Below are positions 1-9,121 of a DNA stretch of 64,000 nt, piece by piece (position 1 is the stretch's first letter; each line of letters starts with the position of its first letter). The notes beneath the pieces were generated by a model. The model ran no database searches and was not told the DNA's origin. It saw nothing but the letters and a program-made list of their open reading frames with translations. The stretch spans positions 434,001 to 498,000 of the forward strand of contig NZ_LACC01000011.1 in assembly GCF_000967965.1 (NCBI RefSeq), read 5' to 3'. Made by a program: the position numbers and the translations under genes. The DNA comes from Pseudomonas fluorescens. Its GTDB lineage: Bacteria > Pseudomonadota > Gammaproteobacteria > Pseudomonadales > Pseudomonadaceae.

Positions 1-495
1 TGGTGCGGATTTCCACAGGGCGATCTGGATCGGGTAGTTCCACGCGCCGATACCGGCCACGACGCCCAGCGGCTCGCGACGGGTGTAGACGAACGAAGTG
101 GTGCGCAGCGGAATCTGCTCGCCTTCGATGGCCGGTACCAGGCCTGCGTAGTACTCCAGCACGTCAGCGCCGGTGACGATGTCGACGTAGCGGGTTTCGG
201 AGTAGGCCTTGCCGGTGTCCAGGGTTTCCAGGGCGGCCAGTTCGTCGTTGCGCTCGCGCAGGATTTCCACGGCGCGACGCAGGATGCGCGAACGCTCCAT
301 GGCGGTCATGGCGGCCCAGATCTTCTGGCCCTTTTCGGCGCTCACCACAGCGCGTTCGACGTCTTCCTTGGTCGCACGTTGCACTTTTGCGAGGACTTCA
401 CCGTTAGCCGGGTTGATGGCTTCGAAAGTGGCGTCGCTGCTGGCGTCGCTGTACGCGCCATCGATGTAGAGTTTTTGCAGTTCGAAACGGGCCAT
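1..495 (-). CDS. betB: Betaine aldehyde dehydrogenase, N-terminal part (gene runs off the left edge)
   Basis: NAD(P)-dependent oxidation of betaine aldehyde to glycine betaine, the second step of choline oxidation, in the cytoplasm. Only the first 165 codons are present, starting at the ATG whose first base is 495 on the minus strand ([17 protein letters not shown]). The visible part is the N-terminal cofactor-binding region of the aldehyde dehydrogenase superfamily, with the family stretch [17 protein letters not shown] at the window edge; the catalytic Cys and Glu lie outside. It follows betI in the same direction after a 61-bp gap, as in the betIBA operons of Pseudomonas, so betA is expected to the left. 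Probably repressed by BetI through the palindrome at 1221-1240. Confidence 0.93.
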   Translation of the reverse strand, partial: MARFELQKLYIDGAYSDASSDATFEAINPANGEVLAKVQRATKEDVERAVVSAEKGQKIWAAMTAMERSRILRRAVEILRERNDELAALETLDTGKAYSETRYVDIVTGADVLEYYAGLVPAIEGEQIPLRTTSFVYTRREPLGVVAGIGAWNYPIQIALWKSAP

Positions 496-556
496 AAAGT
501 CCTCGCAAGAGCATTAAGTGGCTGGCGCGTTCGGTGGTTGAGCGTTTATGTGTGCT

Positions 557-1150
557 CTAACTCACCCGCTTGGCCAGTTGGGTATCCATGTATTCGTAAG
601 CAATCTGTTGCGCCTGCTCGGTGTCGAAAGCATCTCCCGACAGCGCGCCGCGCAACCACAACCCGTCGATCAACGCTGCCAGGCCTCGGGCGGCACTGCG
701 CGCATCATTGAGCGGCAGCACGCGGCGGAACTGGCAGCACAGGTTGGAATACAGACGGTGATCGTTGATCCGCTGCAACCTGTGCAAAGACGGCTGGTGC
801 ATGCTGGTGGCCCAGAAGGCCAGCCAGGTTTTCATTGCCGGGCCATTGACCTGGCTGGCGTCGAAGTTGCCTTCGATGATCACCTGCAGATGCGCCCGCG
901 GGCTGTCATCTCTCAGCGCCTGTCGGCGCAGGGTGACGTTCTCGCTCAGGACGGTCATCAGGTACCCCATGGTGGCGGCAATCAGGCCGTTCTTGTCCCG
1001 AAAGTAGTGACTGATGATGCCATTCGAGACACCGGCCAAACGGGCGATCAGCGCAATGCTGGCGTCCCCCATTCCGACCTGATCGACGGCCTGCAAAGTG
1101 GCTTCGATCAATTGCTGGCGGCGGATGGGTTGCATACCGACCTTGGGCAT
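557..1150 (-). CDS. betI: Choline-responsive TetR-family repressor BetI
   Basis: Represses the bet genes in the absence of choline. 197 residues, the usual BetI length. The N-terminal HTH covers about residues 10-55 ([21 protein letters not shown]) and the rest is the helical ligand domain, including the BetI stretch [20 protein letters not shown]. Two in-frame ATGs lie close together. The one at 1150 was chosen because AAGGAG sits nine bases before it, whereas it abuts the ATG at 1159. The gene is divergent from betT, and a perfect palindrome lies between them. Confidence 0.94.
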   Translation of the reverse strand: MPKVGMQPIRRQQLIEATLQAVDQVGMGDASIALIARLAGVSNGIISHYFRDKNGLIAATMGYLMTVLSENVTLRRQALRDDSPRAHLQVIIEGNFDASQVNGPAMKTWLAFWATSMHQPSLHRLQRINDHRLYSNLCCQFRRVLPLNDARSAARGLAALIDGLWLRGALSGDAFDTEQAQQIAYEYMDTQLAKRVS

Positions 1151-1220
1151 CTTGCACATCTCCTTAGGCCTTCCGGTGGACGTGGAACGGCTACCGGGTT
1201 GAAGGCCAGTCTATTTTGTT

Positions 1221-1240
1221 TTGATTGAACGTTCAATCAA
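1221..1240. promoter_or_regulatory. Perfect palindrome, probable BetI operator
   Basis: TTGATTGAACGTTCAATCAA is a perfect 20-bp inverted repeat between the divergent betI and betT genes, 71 bp from the betI start and 233 bp from the betT start. Its symmetry and TetR-like size fit the dimer site of the adjacent repressor. The assignment to BetI is by position, not by experiment. Confidence 0.75.
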
Positions 1241-1324
1241 CAAAGAATAAGATCTGCGACAAATCGTCGCTGCCTGTGAATTTTCCTACGTGCAGTGGCG
1301 GAAAAAACGACAACTGAAACGGCT

Positions 1325-1368
1325 CGAAACCTACGCGCTGCGGCGCTCCAGGGGTTTCGGGCTTTTTT
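1325..1368 (+). terminator. Possible intrinsic terminator in the betT leader
   Basis: CGAAACC (1325-1331) pairs with GGTTTCG (1353-1359), and the intervening GC-rich bases can form an inner helix. The second arm is followed by GGC and six T residues (1363-1368). This lies between the BetI palindrome and the betT ATG, so it could act as an attenuator. No obvious leader peptide or ligand-binding fold was recognised. Confidence 0.35.
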
Positions 1369-1473
1369 CGGGGTGTCTTTATATCACCCGCCGGTCGGCT
1401 GCCCACTAATCGATTGGTCGGGTAACACGTTTGTCTTGCGTTCTTCTCTCGCACTGCCCGGAGCATCTGTGCC

Positions 1474-3471
1474 ATGAGTTCTGCCTCGCTAATAAAGACC
1501 CCACCCGAGAAGGTGACGGTCAACGGTTGGGTGTTCTACACCTCTACCGCGTTGATTCTGTTGTTGACCGCCATTCTGATCATCGCCCCGCAAGAGGCCG
1601 GCAGAATGCTGGGTACGGCGCAAGCCTGGTTGTCCCGCAGCTTCGGCTGGTACTACATGGTGGTGATTGCCGCCTACCTGATCTTTGTCGTCGGCCTGGC
1701 GTTTTCGTCCTACGGCAAACTGAAACTGGGCAGCAAGGACGACACCCCGGACTTCAGCTACGGCGCCTGGGCGGGGATGCTGTTCTCCTCAGGTATCGGC
1801 ATCTCGTTGCTGTACTTCGGTGCGTCGGAGCCCCTGGACCACTACTTCAACCCACCGGAAGGCGTGGCCGGCAGCAACCTTGCCGCCCGTCAGGCGGTTC
1901 AGCTGACATTCCTGCACTGGGGCCTGCATGGCTGGGCGATCTACGCGCTGGTGGGGTTGGCCGTGGCGTACTTTGCCTACCGGCATAACCAGCCGCTGGC
2001 GTTGCGTTCGGCGTTGTATCCGCTAGTGGGCGAGCGTTGGGTCAAGGGCGCTGCCGGGCATGCGGTGGACGGCTTCGGCATGTTCGTGACCCTGCTGGGG
2101 CTGGTGACGAACCTGGGGATCGGTTCGCTGCAAGTGTCGTCGGGGCTGGAAAACCTGTTCGGCATGGAACACAGCAACACCAACCTGCTGATCGTGATCA
2201 TCGTGATGAGCACCGTGGCGACCATCGCTGCCGTGTCGGGTGTGGAAAACGGCATCCGCCGTCTGTCCAACCTCAACATCGTGCTGTTCAGCGGCCTGCT
2301 GATTTTCGTGCTGTTGTTCGGCCCGACCCTGCACCTGCTCAACGGCTTCGTACAGAACGTCGGTGACTACCTGAACGGCGTGGTGCTGAAGACTTTCGAC
2401 CTCTATGTGTACGAAGGCGACAGTGAGAAATCCGACCGCTGGTTGGGCCTGTGGACCCTGTTCTACTGGGCCTGGTGGATTTCCTGGGCGCCATTCGTGG
2501 GCATGTTCATCGCGCGTATTTCCCGTGGCCGCACCGTGCGTGAACTGGTAGCCGGCGTTCTGCTGATTCCGCTGGGCTTCACCCTGGCGTGGCTGTCGAT
2601 CTTCGGTAACTCGGCTTTGGACCTGGTGATGAACCATGGGGCGGTGGAGCTCGGGAAGACGGCGCTGGAACAGCCGTCCATGGCGATCTACCAGCTGCTT
2701 GAGCATTACCCGGCGTCGAAGGTTGTGATCGGCGTGTCGATCTTTGTCGGTTTCGTGCTATTCCTGACCCCGGCGGATTCCGGCGCGGTGATGATGGCCA
2801 ACCTTTCGTGCAAGGGCGGCAATGTCGACGAAGACGCGCCGCACTGGCTGCGGATCTTCTGGTCGGCGGTGATCACCCTGGTGACCATCGGCCTGCTGTT
2901 CGCCGGCAACTTCGAAGCCATGCAAACCATGGTGGTGCTGGCCGGTCTGCCGTTCTCGGTGGTGCTGGTCTTCTTCATGTTCGGCTTGCACAAGGCCATG
3001 CGCCAGGACGTGCAGATCGAACAGGAGCAGGCGGAACTGGCGGCACGCGGTCGCCGTGGTTTCAGCGAGCGTTTGACCCAACTGGACCTGCAGCCGAGCC
3101 AATCGGTGGTGCAACGTTTCATGGACAAGCAAGTGAGCCCGGCGCTGGAAGATGCGACGGCGCAAATGCGTGCTCAAGGCCTGCAAGTGCAGACACTTCT
3201 GGGCAAGTCCAAGCGCTGCATGGGCGTACGGGTTGAGATGGAAGAGGGCAACCCTTTCGTCTACGAAGTGAGCCTGGACGGGTATCTGGCGACGCCAACC
3301 GAGTCGGCGCAGGTCGATGAAGCGCGTCAGCGTTTCTATCGCGCCGAGGTGTACCTGCACAACGGCAGCCAGGACTACGACTTGATGGGCTTCACCCAGG
3401 ATCAGATCACCCGTGACGTGCTCGATCAGTTTGAAAGCCATCGGCAGCTCCTTGGCCGGGTTTATAGCTAA
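1474..3471 (+). CDS. betT: BCCT-family choline/betaine transporter BetT
   Basis: Inner-membrane, ion-coupled importer of choline. 665 residues. The core of about 12 membrane segments spans roughly residues 20-505, with the BCCT signature region around residue 327 (FYWAWWISWAPFVGMFIARI). A hydrophilic C-terminal tail of about 155 residues follows (508-665), the long form found in osmotically or substrate-tuned BetT proteins. GGAG lies about 10 bases before the chosen ATG. The gene is divergent from betI, next to the predicted BetI operator and downstream of a possible leader terminator. Choline is the likely substrate because of the bet context, but betaine or carnitine transport cannot be excluded from sequence. 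Confidence 0.9.
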   Translation: MSSASLIKTPPEKVTVNGWVFYTSTALILLLTAILIIAPQEAGRMLGTAQAWLSRSFGWYYMVVIAAYLIFVVGLAFSSYGKLKLGSKDDTPDFSYGAWAGMLFSSGIGISLLYFGASEPLDHYFNPPEGVAGSNLAARQAVQLTFLHWGLHGWAIYALVGLAVAYFAYRHNQPLALRSALYPLVGERWVKGAAGHAVDGFGMFVTLLGLVTNLGIGSLQVSSGLENLFGMEHSNTNLLIVIIVMSTVATIAAVSGVENGIRRLSNLNIVLFSGLLIFVLLFGPTLHLLNGFVQNVGDYLNGVVLKTFDLYVYEGDSEKSDRWLGLWTLFYWAWWISWAPFVGMFIARISRGRTVRELVAGVLLIPLGFTLAWLSIFGNSALDLVMNHGAVELGKTALEQPSMAIYQLLEHYPASKVVIGVSIFVGFVLFLTPADSGAVMMANLSCKGGNVDEDAPHWLRIFWSAVITLVTIGLLFAGNFEAMQTMVVLAGLPFSVVLVFFMFGLHKAMRQDVQIEQEQAELAARGRRGFSERLTQLDLQPSQSVVQRFMDKQVSPALEDATAQMRAQGLQVQTLLGKSKRCMGVRVEMEEGNPFVYEVSLDGYLATPTESAQVDEARQRFYRAEVYLHNGSQDYDLMGFTQDQITRDVLDQFESHRQLLGRVYS

Positions 3472-3485
3472 GGTGTGAAGGGGTT

Positions 3486-3506
3486 GCGGTGCAGTGATTG
3501 CACCGC
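3486..3506 (+). terminator. Stem-loop after betT
   Basis: GCGGTGCA, a five-base loop and TGCACCGC form a perfect 8-bp hairpin 15 bp after the betT stop. No strong T run follows, so it may be only a 3'-end stabiliser; a REP doublet starts 11 bp later. Confidence 0.45.
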
Positions 3507-3516
3507 AGTTCTAATT

Positions 3517-3649
3517 GTGGTGAGGGGGCTTTCCCCCGTTGGGTTGCGCAGCGACCCTAAACCCATACACCGCAGTAGTTCAGATAAACCGCATTATCCG
3601 GATTTACGACGGCGGCGCCGCCGAACGGGGGCAAGCCCCCTCGCCACAG
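3517..3649. repeat. REP doublet, family B
   Basis: An inverted pair of the GAGGGGGCTT...AAGCCCCCTCGCCACA type ends this intergenic region. The arms also contain smaller palindromes (GGCGGCGCCGCC). Six other copies of the family occur in this window. Confidence 0.85.
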
Positions 3650-3681
3650 GGTTCTCTGTTTACAGCTGAATATCTGCACAA

Positions 3682-3716
3682 ACAAAAACGCCGCGATTCT
3701 CTCGCGGCGTTTTTGT
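3682..3716. terminator. Bidirectional intrinsic terminator between betT and cbcV
   Basis: ACAAAAACGCCGCGA (3682-3696) and TCGCGGCGTTTTTGT (3702-3716) form a perfect 15-bp stem with a TTCTC loop. There are A and T runs on both sides, so it can terminate both converging transcripts (betT and cbcXWV). Confidence 0.9.
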
Positions 3717-3726
3717 GTCTGTTGCC

Positions 3727-4905
3727 TTACCCCAGGTTCTTGCCGAGCAGTGCGTGATACAGCTCGCTGTCGCCAAGAATCCCCACCACATGGTTGTTAT
3801 CGTGCAGCACCAGTTTGTTGCCGGTCTGATAACGAATCTGCAGCGCATCGCGCATGCCGATGTTCGAGTCCACCAGGGTTGGTCGACGACCCAGGCCTTC
3901 AACGGCCTGACCCGGTACCCAGTTCTGCAAGTCCAGCGCAGACCCGTTCTGGCGAGCGCCCTTGATGGTGTTGCCTTCGGCCAGGTCCAGCCACGAATCG
4001 CCACCCGGATCGAGGCATACCGAACCGTTGATGCGTTTGCAGTTGTCCAGGCTGCGCATCAGGCTGCGGCCGCACAACACGTTCAGTGGGTTGGTGTGGG
4101 CTACGAAGGTCCGCACGTAGTCGTCCGCCGGGTTGAGGACGATTTCTTCCGGTTTGCTGTACTGGATGATCCGGCCGTCCTTCATGATCGCGATACGGCT
4201 GCCGAGTTTCAGCGCTTCATCAAGGTCGTGGCTCACGAAGACGATGGTCTTGTGCAACTTGCGTTGCAGTTCCAGCAGCTCGTCTTGCAGGCCTTGGCGG
4301 ATCAGTGGATCGAGGGCCGAGAACGGTTCGTCCATCAGCAAAATGTCGGCGTCCATCGCCAGTGCGCGAGCCAGGCCCACGCGTTGTTGCATACCACCGG
4401 ACAGCTCGTTGGGTTTCTTGTTGCGCCACTGGGTCAGGCCCACCAGCTCAAGCTTGTCGTCCACCAGTTTGCGGCGTTCTTTCTCGGGACGACCCTGCAT
4501 TTCCAGACCGAAGCTGATGTTTTCGCGAACGGTCAACCAAGGCATCAGGGCGAACTTCTGGAACACCATCGCGATGCGCTTGGTGCGCATCATTTTCAGT
4601 TCTGCCGGCGTGCACGAGGCAATGTCGATCTGCTTGCCTTCGTGCTCGACGAACAACTTGCCACGGCTGACGGTGTTGAGGCCGTTGATACAGCGCAGCA
4701 GGCTGGACTTGCCGGAGCCGGACAGTCCCATCAGTACGCAGATTTCACCTTTTTCGATGTCCAGGCTGGCTTTTTCAACGCCGACAATCTGCCCGGTCTT
4801 TTTCAGGATTTCGTTGCGGGTCATGCCCTGGTCCAACAGCTTGAGGGCCTCGCGTGGATCCTTGGAGAAGATAACGTCAACGTTATCAAAGCGAATAATG
4901 CTCAT
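3727..4905 (-). CDS. cbcV: Choline ABC transporter, ATP-binding subunit
   Basis: Energises uptake of choline and, with alternative binding proteins, betaine and carnitine. 392 residues of the OpuAA/ProV type. The Walker A is GLSGSGKS at 60-67, the Q-loop VFQKFALMPW is near 114-123, the signature LSGGMQQR is at 168-175 and the Walker B DILLMDEP is at 187-194. After the ATPase core there is a C-terminal region of about 120 residues in the CBS-domain position. It is last in the operon cbcX-cbcW-cbcV, its ATG overlaps the cbcW stop by four bases (ATGA), and a strong terminator follows. Confidence 0.93.
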   Translation of the reverse strand: MSIIRFDNVDVIFSKDPREALKLLDQGMTRNEILKKTGQIVGVEKASLDIEKGEICVLMGLSGSGKSSLLRCINGLNTVSRGKLFVEHEGKQIDIASCTPAELKMMRTKRIAMVFQKFALMPWLTVRENISFGLEMQGRPEKERRKLVDDKLELVGLTQWRNKKPNELSGGMQQRVGLARALAMDADILLMDEPFSALDPLIRQGLQDELLELQRKLHKTIVFVSHDLDEALKLGSRIAIMKDGRIIQYSKPEEIVLNPADDYVRTFVAHTNPLNVLCGRSLMRSLDNCKRINGSVCLDPGGDSWLDLAEGNTIKGARQNGSALDLQNWVPGQAVEGLGRRPTLVDSNIGMRDALQIRYQTGNKLVLHDNNHVVGILGDSELYHALLGKNLG

Positions 4906-5747
4906 GCATCACCCCCTACTTTGGCGTCGGGTTGTTTGCAGATACGGTCGAGCATGATCGCCAGCAGTACGATCGCCAGGCCTGCTTCGAAGCCCAGGGC
5001 GATATCAGCAGTGTTCAGTGCGTTGACCACCGGTTTGCCCAGGCCATCGGCGCCCACCAGTGCCGCAATCACCACCATCGAAAGGGACAGCATGATGCAC
5101 TGGGTGATGCCGGCCGCGATGCTTGGCATGGCGTGGGGCAGTTCGATTCGTGAAAGCAACTGACGGCGCGAGCAGCCAAAGGCCTTGCCGGCGTCCATCA
5201 ATTCTTCCGGAACATCGCGGATACCCAGGTAAGTCAGGCGGATGGGCGCGGCAATCGCGAACACCACCGTGGAGATCAGGCCCGGGACCACACCCAGCCC
5301 GAAGAGGGTGAGGGTAGGAATGAGGTATACGAAGGTCGGTACGGTCTGCATCAGATCGAGTACCGGACGCATTAAAGTATAGAACATCGGCTTGTGCGCG
5401 GCGACGATGCCCAGCGGCACGCCGATGACCACACAGACCAGGGTGGCGAACAGCACCTGGGCGAGGGTTTCCATGGTTTCCTGCCAGTACCCCAGATTGA
5501 GGATCAGCAGGAAGGAGGCAACGACAAAGGCGGTCAGGCCCCATTTGCGCTGGATGTAGTGGGCGAGCAGTGCGATCAGGCCGATCAATGCCAGCGGGTT
5601 GAACCAGGTCAGCGCAAACGTCACGCCGTGGATCATCGTTTCCAGTGTCACGGCGATTGCGTCGAAGGTGCTGGCGCCGTGTTGCGTCAACCATTCAACG
5701 AAGCTCGCGATGTACTGGCCTAGGGGTATTTTCTGATCAATCAGCAT
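4902..5747 (-). CDS. cbcW: Choline ABC transporter, permease subunit
   Basis: Inner-membrane permease of the choline/betaine/carnitine importer, ProW/OpuAB type, with about six hydrophobic segments. The permease-ATPase contact (EAA) loop is near residues 180-206 (EELMDAGKAFGCSRRQLL). The start at 5747 (MLIDQKIPLGQYIA, 281 residues) follows the usual N terminus of the family. An in-frame ATG at 5765 would add six residues, and neither has a clear ribosome site. Co-transcribed with cbcX (66-bp gap) and cbcV (4-bp overlap). Confidence 0.92.
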   Translation of the reverse strand: MLIDQKIPLGQYIASFVEWLTQHGASTFDAIAVTLETMIHGVTFALTWFNPLALIGLIALLAHYIQRKWGLTAFVVASFLLILNLGYWQETMETLAQVLFATLVCVVIGVPLGIVAAHKPMFYTLMRPVLDLMQTVPTFVYLIPTLTLFGLGVVPGLISTVVFAIAAPIRLTYLGIRDVPEELMDAGKAFGCSRRQLLSRIELPHAMPSIAAGITQCIMLSLSMVVIAALVGADGLGKPVVNALNTADIALGFEAGLAIVLLAIMLDRICKQPDAKVGGDA

Positions 5748-5813
5748 GGTAGTGAACGTCCGCATGCAAGGAAATAAACAGCCCGGGCAGGCGAACCTGC
5801 CCGGCATAAGCGA

Positions 5814-6758
5814 TTACTGCAGTTTGGCTTTCACGGCCTCCAGGCCAGGTTTACCGTCAATGGTGGTCACGCCAGCGAGCCAGGTATCGAGCACCTGTGG
5901 ATTCTTTTTCAACCAGGCCTTGGCGGCCGCGTCAGGCTTCATCTTGTCGTCCAGGATGTTGCCCATCAGTTCACTTTCCATGTCGACGGTGAACTCCAGG
6001 TTCTTCAGCAACTGACCAACGTTGCCGCACTCCTGCGCGTAACCCTTGCGGGTGTTGGTCGCTACGGTGGCGGCACCGAAGTCCGGGCCGAAGAAGTCAT
6101 CACCACCGGTCAGGTATTGAATCTTGAAGCGCTTGTTCATCGGGTGCGGCGCCCAGCCCAGGAACACCACGGCGGTGTCGCGTTTCTGCGCGCGGTCGAC
6201 CTGCGACAGCATGCCGGCTTCGGAGGATTCGACGACTTTGAAGCCGGCGGCCTTCAAGCCGAAGGCATCTTTGTCGATCATGCTCTGGATCAGACGATTG
6301 CCGTCGTTGCCAGGCTCGATGCCGTAGATCTTGCCGTCGAGCTCCTTCTTGAATTTGGCGATGTCGGCGAAGTCATGCAGGCCCTTGTCGTACAGCGCCT
6401 GAGGGACGGCGAGGGTGTACTTGGCGCCCTTGAGGTTGGTGCGCAGGGTTTCCACGGTGCCGGCATCGCGGTAGGCCTTGATGTCGTTTTCCATGGTCGG
6501 CATCCAGTTGCCCAGGAACACGTCCATGTTCTTGCCGTCGGCCAGGGACTTGTAGGTCACGGGCACGGAAATCATGGTGGTCTTGGTCTTGTAGCCGAGG
6601 GCGTTGAGCACAACGCTGGTGGTCGCGGTAGTCGCGGTGATGTCGGTCCAGCCGACATCGGAGAAGTTTACGGTACTGCATTGCGCCGGTTCTGCGGCTT
6701 GCGCCAGAACCGGCAGACTAAGCATGGCGGCCAACAACAACGACGGGGAACCTTTCAT
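5814..6758 (-). CDS. cbcX: Choline-binding periplasmic protein
   Basis: Periplasmic substrate-binding protein delivering choline to CbcVW. 314 residues, OpuAC family. A signal peptide occupies about residues 1-21 (hydrophobic LLLAAMLSLPVLAQA, then AEPAQC). AAGGAG precedes the ATG at 6758; upstream in-frame codons lack a signal-peptide structure and a ribosome site. First gene of cbcXWV, with a direct repeat that may bind GbdR about 160 bp upstream. CaiX at 14945-15889 is its paralogue and probably feeds the same transporter, as shown for P. aeruginosa. Confidence 0.93.
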   Translation of the reverse strand: MKGSPSLLLAAMLSLPVLAQAAEPAQCSTVNFSDVGWTDITATTATTSVVLNALGYKTKTTMISVPVTYKSLADGKNMDVFLGNWMPTMENDIKAYRDAGTVETLRTNLKGAKYTLAVPQALYDKGLHDFADIAKFKKELDGKIYGIEPGNDGNRLIQSMIDKDAFGLKAAGFKVVESSEAGMLSQVDRAQKRDTAVVFLGWAPHPMNKRFKIQYLTGGDDFFGPDFGAATVATNTRKGYAQECGNVGQLLKNLEFTVDMESELMGNILDDKMKPDAAAKAWLKKNPQVLDTWLAGVTTIDGKPGLEAVKAKLQ

Positions 6759-6917
6759 GGATGGACTCCTTGGTGTTTTTTTTGGCAGTGTTCCGACTGG
6801 ACCACCGCACTTATAGGTTGCGGTTGGATGGCGTTCTGGAGACAGCTCTACCACGTCGCCTTGCAATCGAGTCGATATGATCATGTACCAGTGAAAATCT
6901 GACGCCTACAGGGTGCG

Positions 6918-6949
6918 TCGTATCCAGTACAGGGATGGTCGCATCCAGT
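6918..6949 (-). promoter_or_regulatory. Candidate GbdR operator upstream of cbcX
   Basis: TCGTATCCAGT (6918-6928) and TCGCATCCAGT (6939-6949) are direct repeats 21 bp apart, read as ACTGGATGCGA and ACTGGATACGA on the cbcX strand. Two-turn spaced direct repeats are typical AraC-family sites, and cbcX belongs to the GbdR regulon in P. aeruginosa. The rest of the 435-bp gap (6759-7193) holds nothing else recognised. Confidence 0.6.
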
Positions 6950-7193
6950 GTCGGTGACGTCGTTTACAGATTTTTTCAGCCCGATTTCCCCCTCTGAACC
7001 GCAAAAAAACGGCGAAAACACAGCGTAAAAGACACGCGGCGCTGGTGGGCATGAGTGCGTCGGTTAGAGACGTCGAACAACTGGATAAAAGCTTGATGAT
7101 GCGGTCATCTCGGCGGATTGCAGCTTGAGCGTAGCAGCTCCGTCACCGTGCGCTTTCGCGTGCGCAGTGGGCCCATCCAGGAGTTCGGCAGTA

Positions 7194-8570
7194 ATGGCTA
7201 TCAGTGTTTTCGACCTGTTCAAAATCGGCATCGGCCCTTCCAGTTCACACACCGTGGGGCCCATGCGGGCGGCGGCGTTGTTTGTGCAGGGCCTGCGCGA
7301 GCGCGGGCTGCTTGAGCAGGTGCGGCGTGTCGAAGTCCAGCTGTTCGGCTCGTTGTCGGCCACCGGCATCGGCCACGGCAGCGACAATGCGGTGATCATG
7401 GGCCTGATGGGCGAGTGGCCGGATGCGATCGATCCGTCGCAAATCGGCATTCGTATCGCCACCCTGCGTGAGACCGATACTCTGCTGCTCGACGGTCGCC
7501 TGCCAGTGCCCTTCATCTGGGCCCGGGACATGCGCCTGATCGACGAGAACCTGCCATTCCACCCCAACGCCATGACCCTGATTGTCGAAGGTGATGACGG
7601 CGAGTTGTATCGCGACACCTACTATTCGGTTGGCGGCGGATTTGTCGTCGATGAGGCGCAGGCCTCCAGCGGTGTCGTCGACCTCGACCGCACCGTGTTG
7701 CCTTATGACTTTTCCAGTGCGGCCGAGCTGCTGGAGCTGTGTAAAAAGCACAACTTGCGCGTGGCTGAGTTAATGATGGCTAACGAGAGGGTGTGGCGCA
7801 GCGAGGAGGAAATCCGCAGCGGCCTGATGAAGCTCTGGCGCGCCATGCAGGATTGCGTCGAACAAGGCCTCAAGCACGAAGGCATCCTGCCCGGCGGGCT
7901 GAACGTGCGCCGCCGCGCGGCCAAGCTGCATCGCAGCCTGCAGGAGCTGAACAAACCCAACGTGATCGGCTCAACCTTGAGCGCCATGGAATGGGTCAAC
8001 CTGTTCGCCCTGGCGGTCAACGAAGAAAACGCCGCCGGCGGGCGTATGGTCACGGCACCGACCAACGGCGCGGCGGGGATCATTCCGGCAGTGCTGCACT
8101 ACTTCATGAAATTCAGCGAGGTGGTGACCGACGCCAATGTCGTCGATTATTTCCTCGGCGCGGCGGCGGTGGGGATCCTGTGCAAGAAGAACGCCTCGAT
8201 CTCCGGTGCCGAAGTCGGCTGCCAGGGCGAAGTCGGTTCGGCCTGCGCCATGGCGGCGGCCGGGCTGGCGGAAATCCTTGGCGCCACGCCAGAGCAACTG
8301 TGCAACGCGGCGGAAATCGGTCTGGAGCACAACCTAGGCCTGACCTGCGACCCGGTGGGTGGACTGGTCCAGGTGCCGTGCATCGAGCGCAACGCGATTG
8401 CCGCGGTGAAGGCGATCAACGCCGCGCAGATGGCTTTGCGCGGTGATGGTCAGCACTTCATTTCGCTGGATCGGGTGATCCGCACCATGCGCGATACCGG
8501 TGCCGACATGCATGACAAATACAAGGAGACATCGCGGGGTGGGTTGGCGGTTAGCGCGGTGGAGTGCTGA
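7194..8570 (+). CDS. sdaB: L-serine dehydratase (iron-sulfur type)
   Basis: Deaminates L-serine to pyruvate and ammonia. Here it is the exit of betaine carbon: glycine made by the sox genes becomes serine through GlyA and then pyruvate. 458 residues, single-chain type: N-terminal beta domain beginning [20 protein letters not shown]-terminal alpha domain with the three [4Fe-4S] cysteines at 343, 385 and 396 (VGCQGE, TCDPVGG, VPCIERN). The ATG at 7194 was chosen because the family N terminus [12 protein letters not shown] begins there and AGGAG precedes it. The upstream extension has no family character. Confidence 0.92.
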   Translation: MAISVFDLFKIGIGPSSSHTVGPMRAAALFVQGLRERGLLEQVRRVEVQLFGSLSATGIGHGSDNAVIMGLMGEWPDAIDPSQIGIRIATLRETDTLLLDGRLPVPFIWARDMRLIDENLPFHPNAMTLIVEGDDGELYRDTYYSVGGGFVVDEAQASSGVVDLDRTVLPYDFSSAAELLELCKKHNLRVAELMMANERVWRSEEEIRSGLMKLWRAMQDCVEQGLKHEGILPGGLNVRRRAAKLHRSLQELNKPNVIGSTLSAMEWVNLFALAVNEENAAGGRMVTAPTNGAAGIIPAVLHYFMKFSEVVTDANVVDYFLGAAAVGILCKKNASISGAEVGCQGEVGSACAMAAAGLAEILGATPEQLCNAAEIGLEHNLGLTCDPVGGLVQVPCIERNAIAAVKAINAAQMALRGDGQHFISLDRVIRTMRDTGADMHDKYKETSRGGLAVSAVEC

Positions 8571-8584
8571 GACCGTATTGACCC

Positions 8585-8693
8585 TGTGGCGAGGGGGCTT
8601 GTCGGACCGCCGCACCGCCCCGTTGGGTCGCGAAGCGGCCCTAAAACTTTTACGACTGCTTCGCAGCCGAACGGGGGCAAGCCCCCTCGCCAC
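8585..8693. repeat. REP doublet, family B
   Basis: GTGGCGAGGGGGCTTG on the left and its complement CAAGCCCCCTCGCCAC on the right enclose a CGAAGCGGCC/GACTGCTTCGCAG spacer. It lies directly after sdaB. Confidence 0.85.
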
Positions 8694-9121
8694 GGACCAG
8701 TCAAAACTGCGCGCTAAGTGAACACCCGCTCGAAAACGCGCCACCTTTTAGCGCGTCGCTCACAGATAAATCGTCTTGCCACTGATCGAGGGCCAACCGG
8801 CCTTCGACCGCCCGTCACCCGTGCCTGCGGTGACACTCCTTTCCATCGCGGCGCAACGCCGTTCCCACAAGTGCTACCGAATTGCTCACGGCTTGTGGGC
8901 CGGGGCGCTTGCCAGTCCTGATGGCCATTTAAATCCCCCCGCCTTGCAAGACATATATAGACACATTCCGACGTCGTTTTTAGGAGTTATTGAACGCGCA
9001 TTCAAATTTAGGCATGGCAATTGCTCTGTCATTACAAAGCCCGTCTCCCACGCGAGAACGATGGCAATAAAAAGAGCCTCCGCCTGAGGCCATCACCCGC
9101 TTTGTGTGAGGAGATACCGCG
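8694..9121 (+). other. Upstream region of gbdR
   Basis: No coding sequence is supported here. AT-richer segments lie at 8945-9010. A short GCCTC/GAGGC hairpin (about 9075-9090) precedes the gbdR ribosome site. No direct repeat like those near cbcX was seen. Confidence 0.5.
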
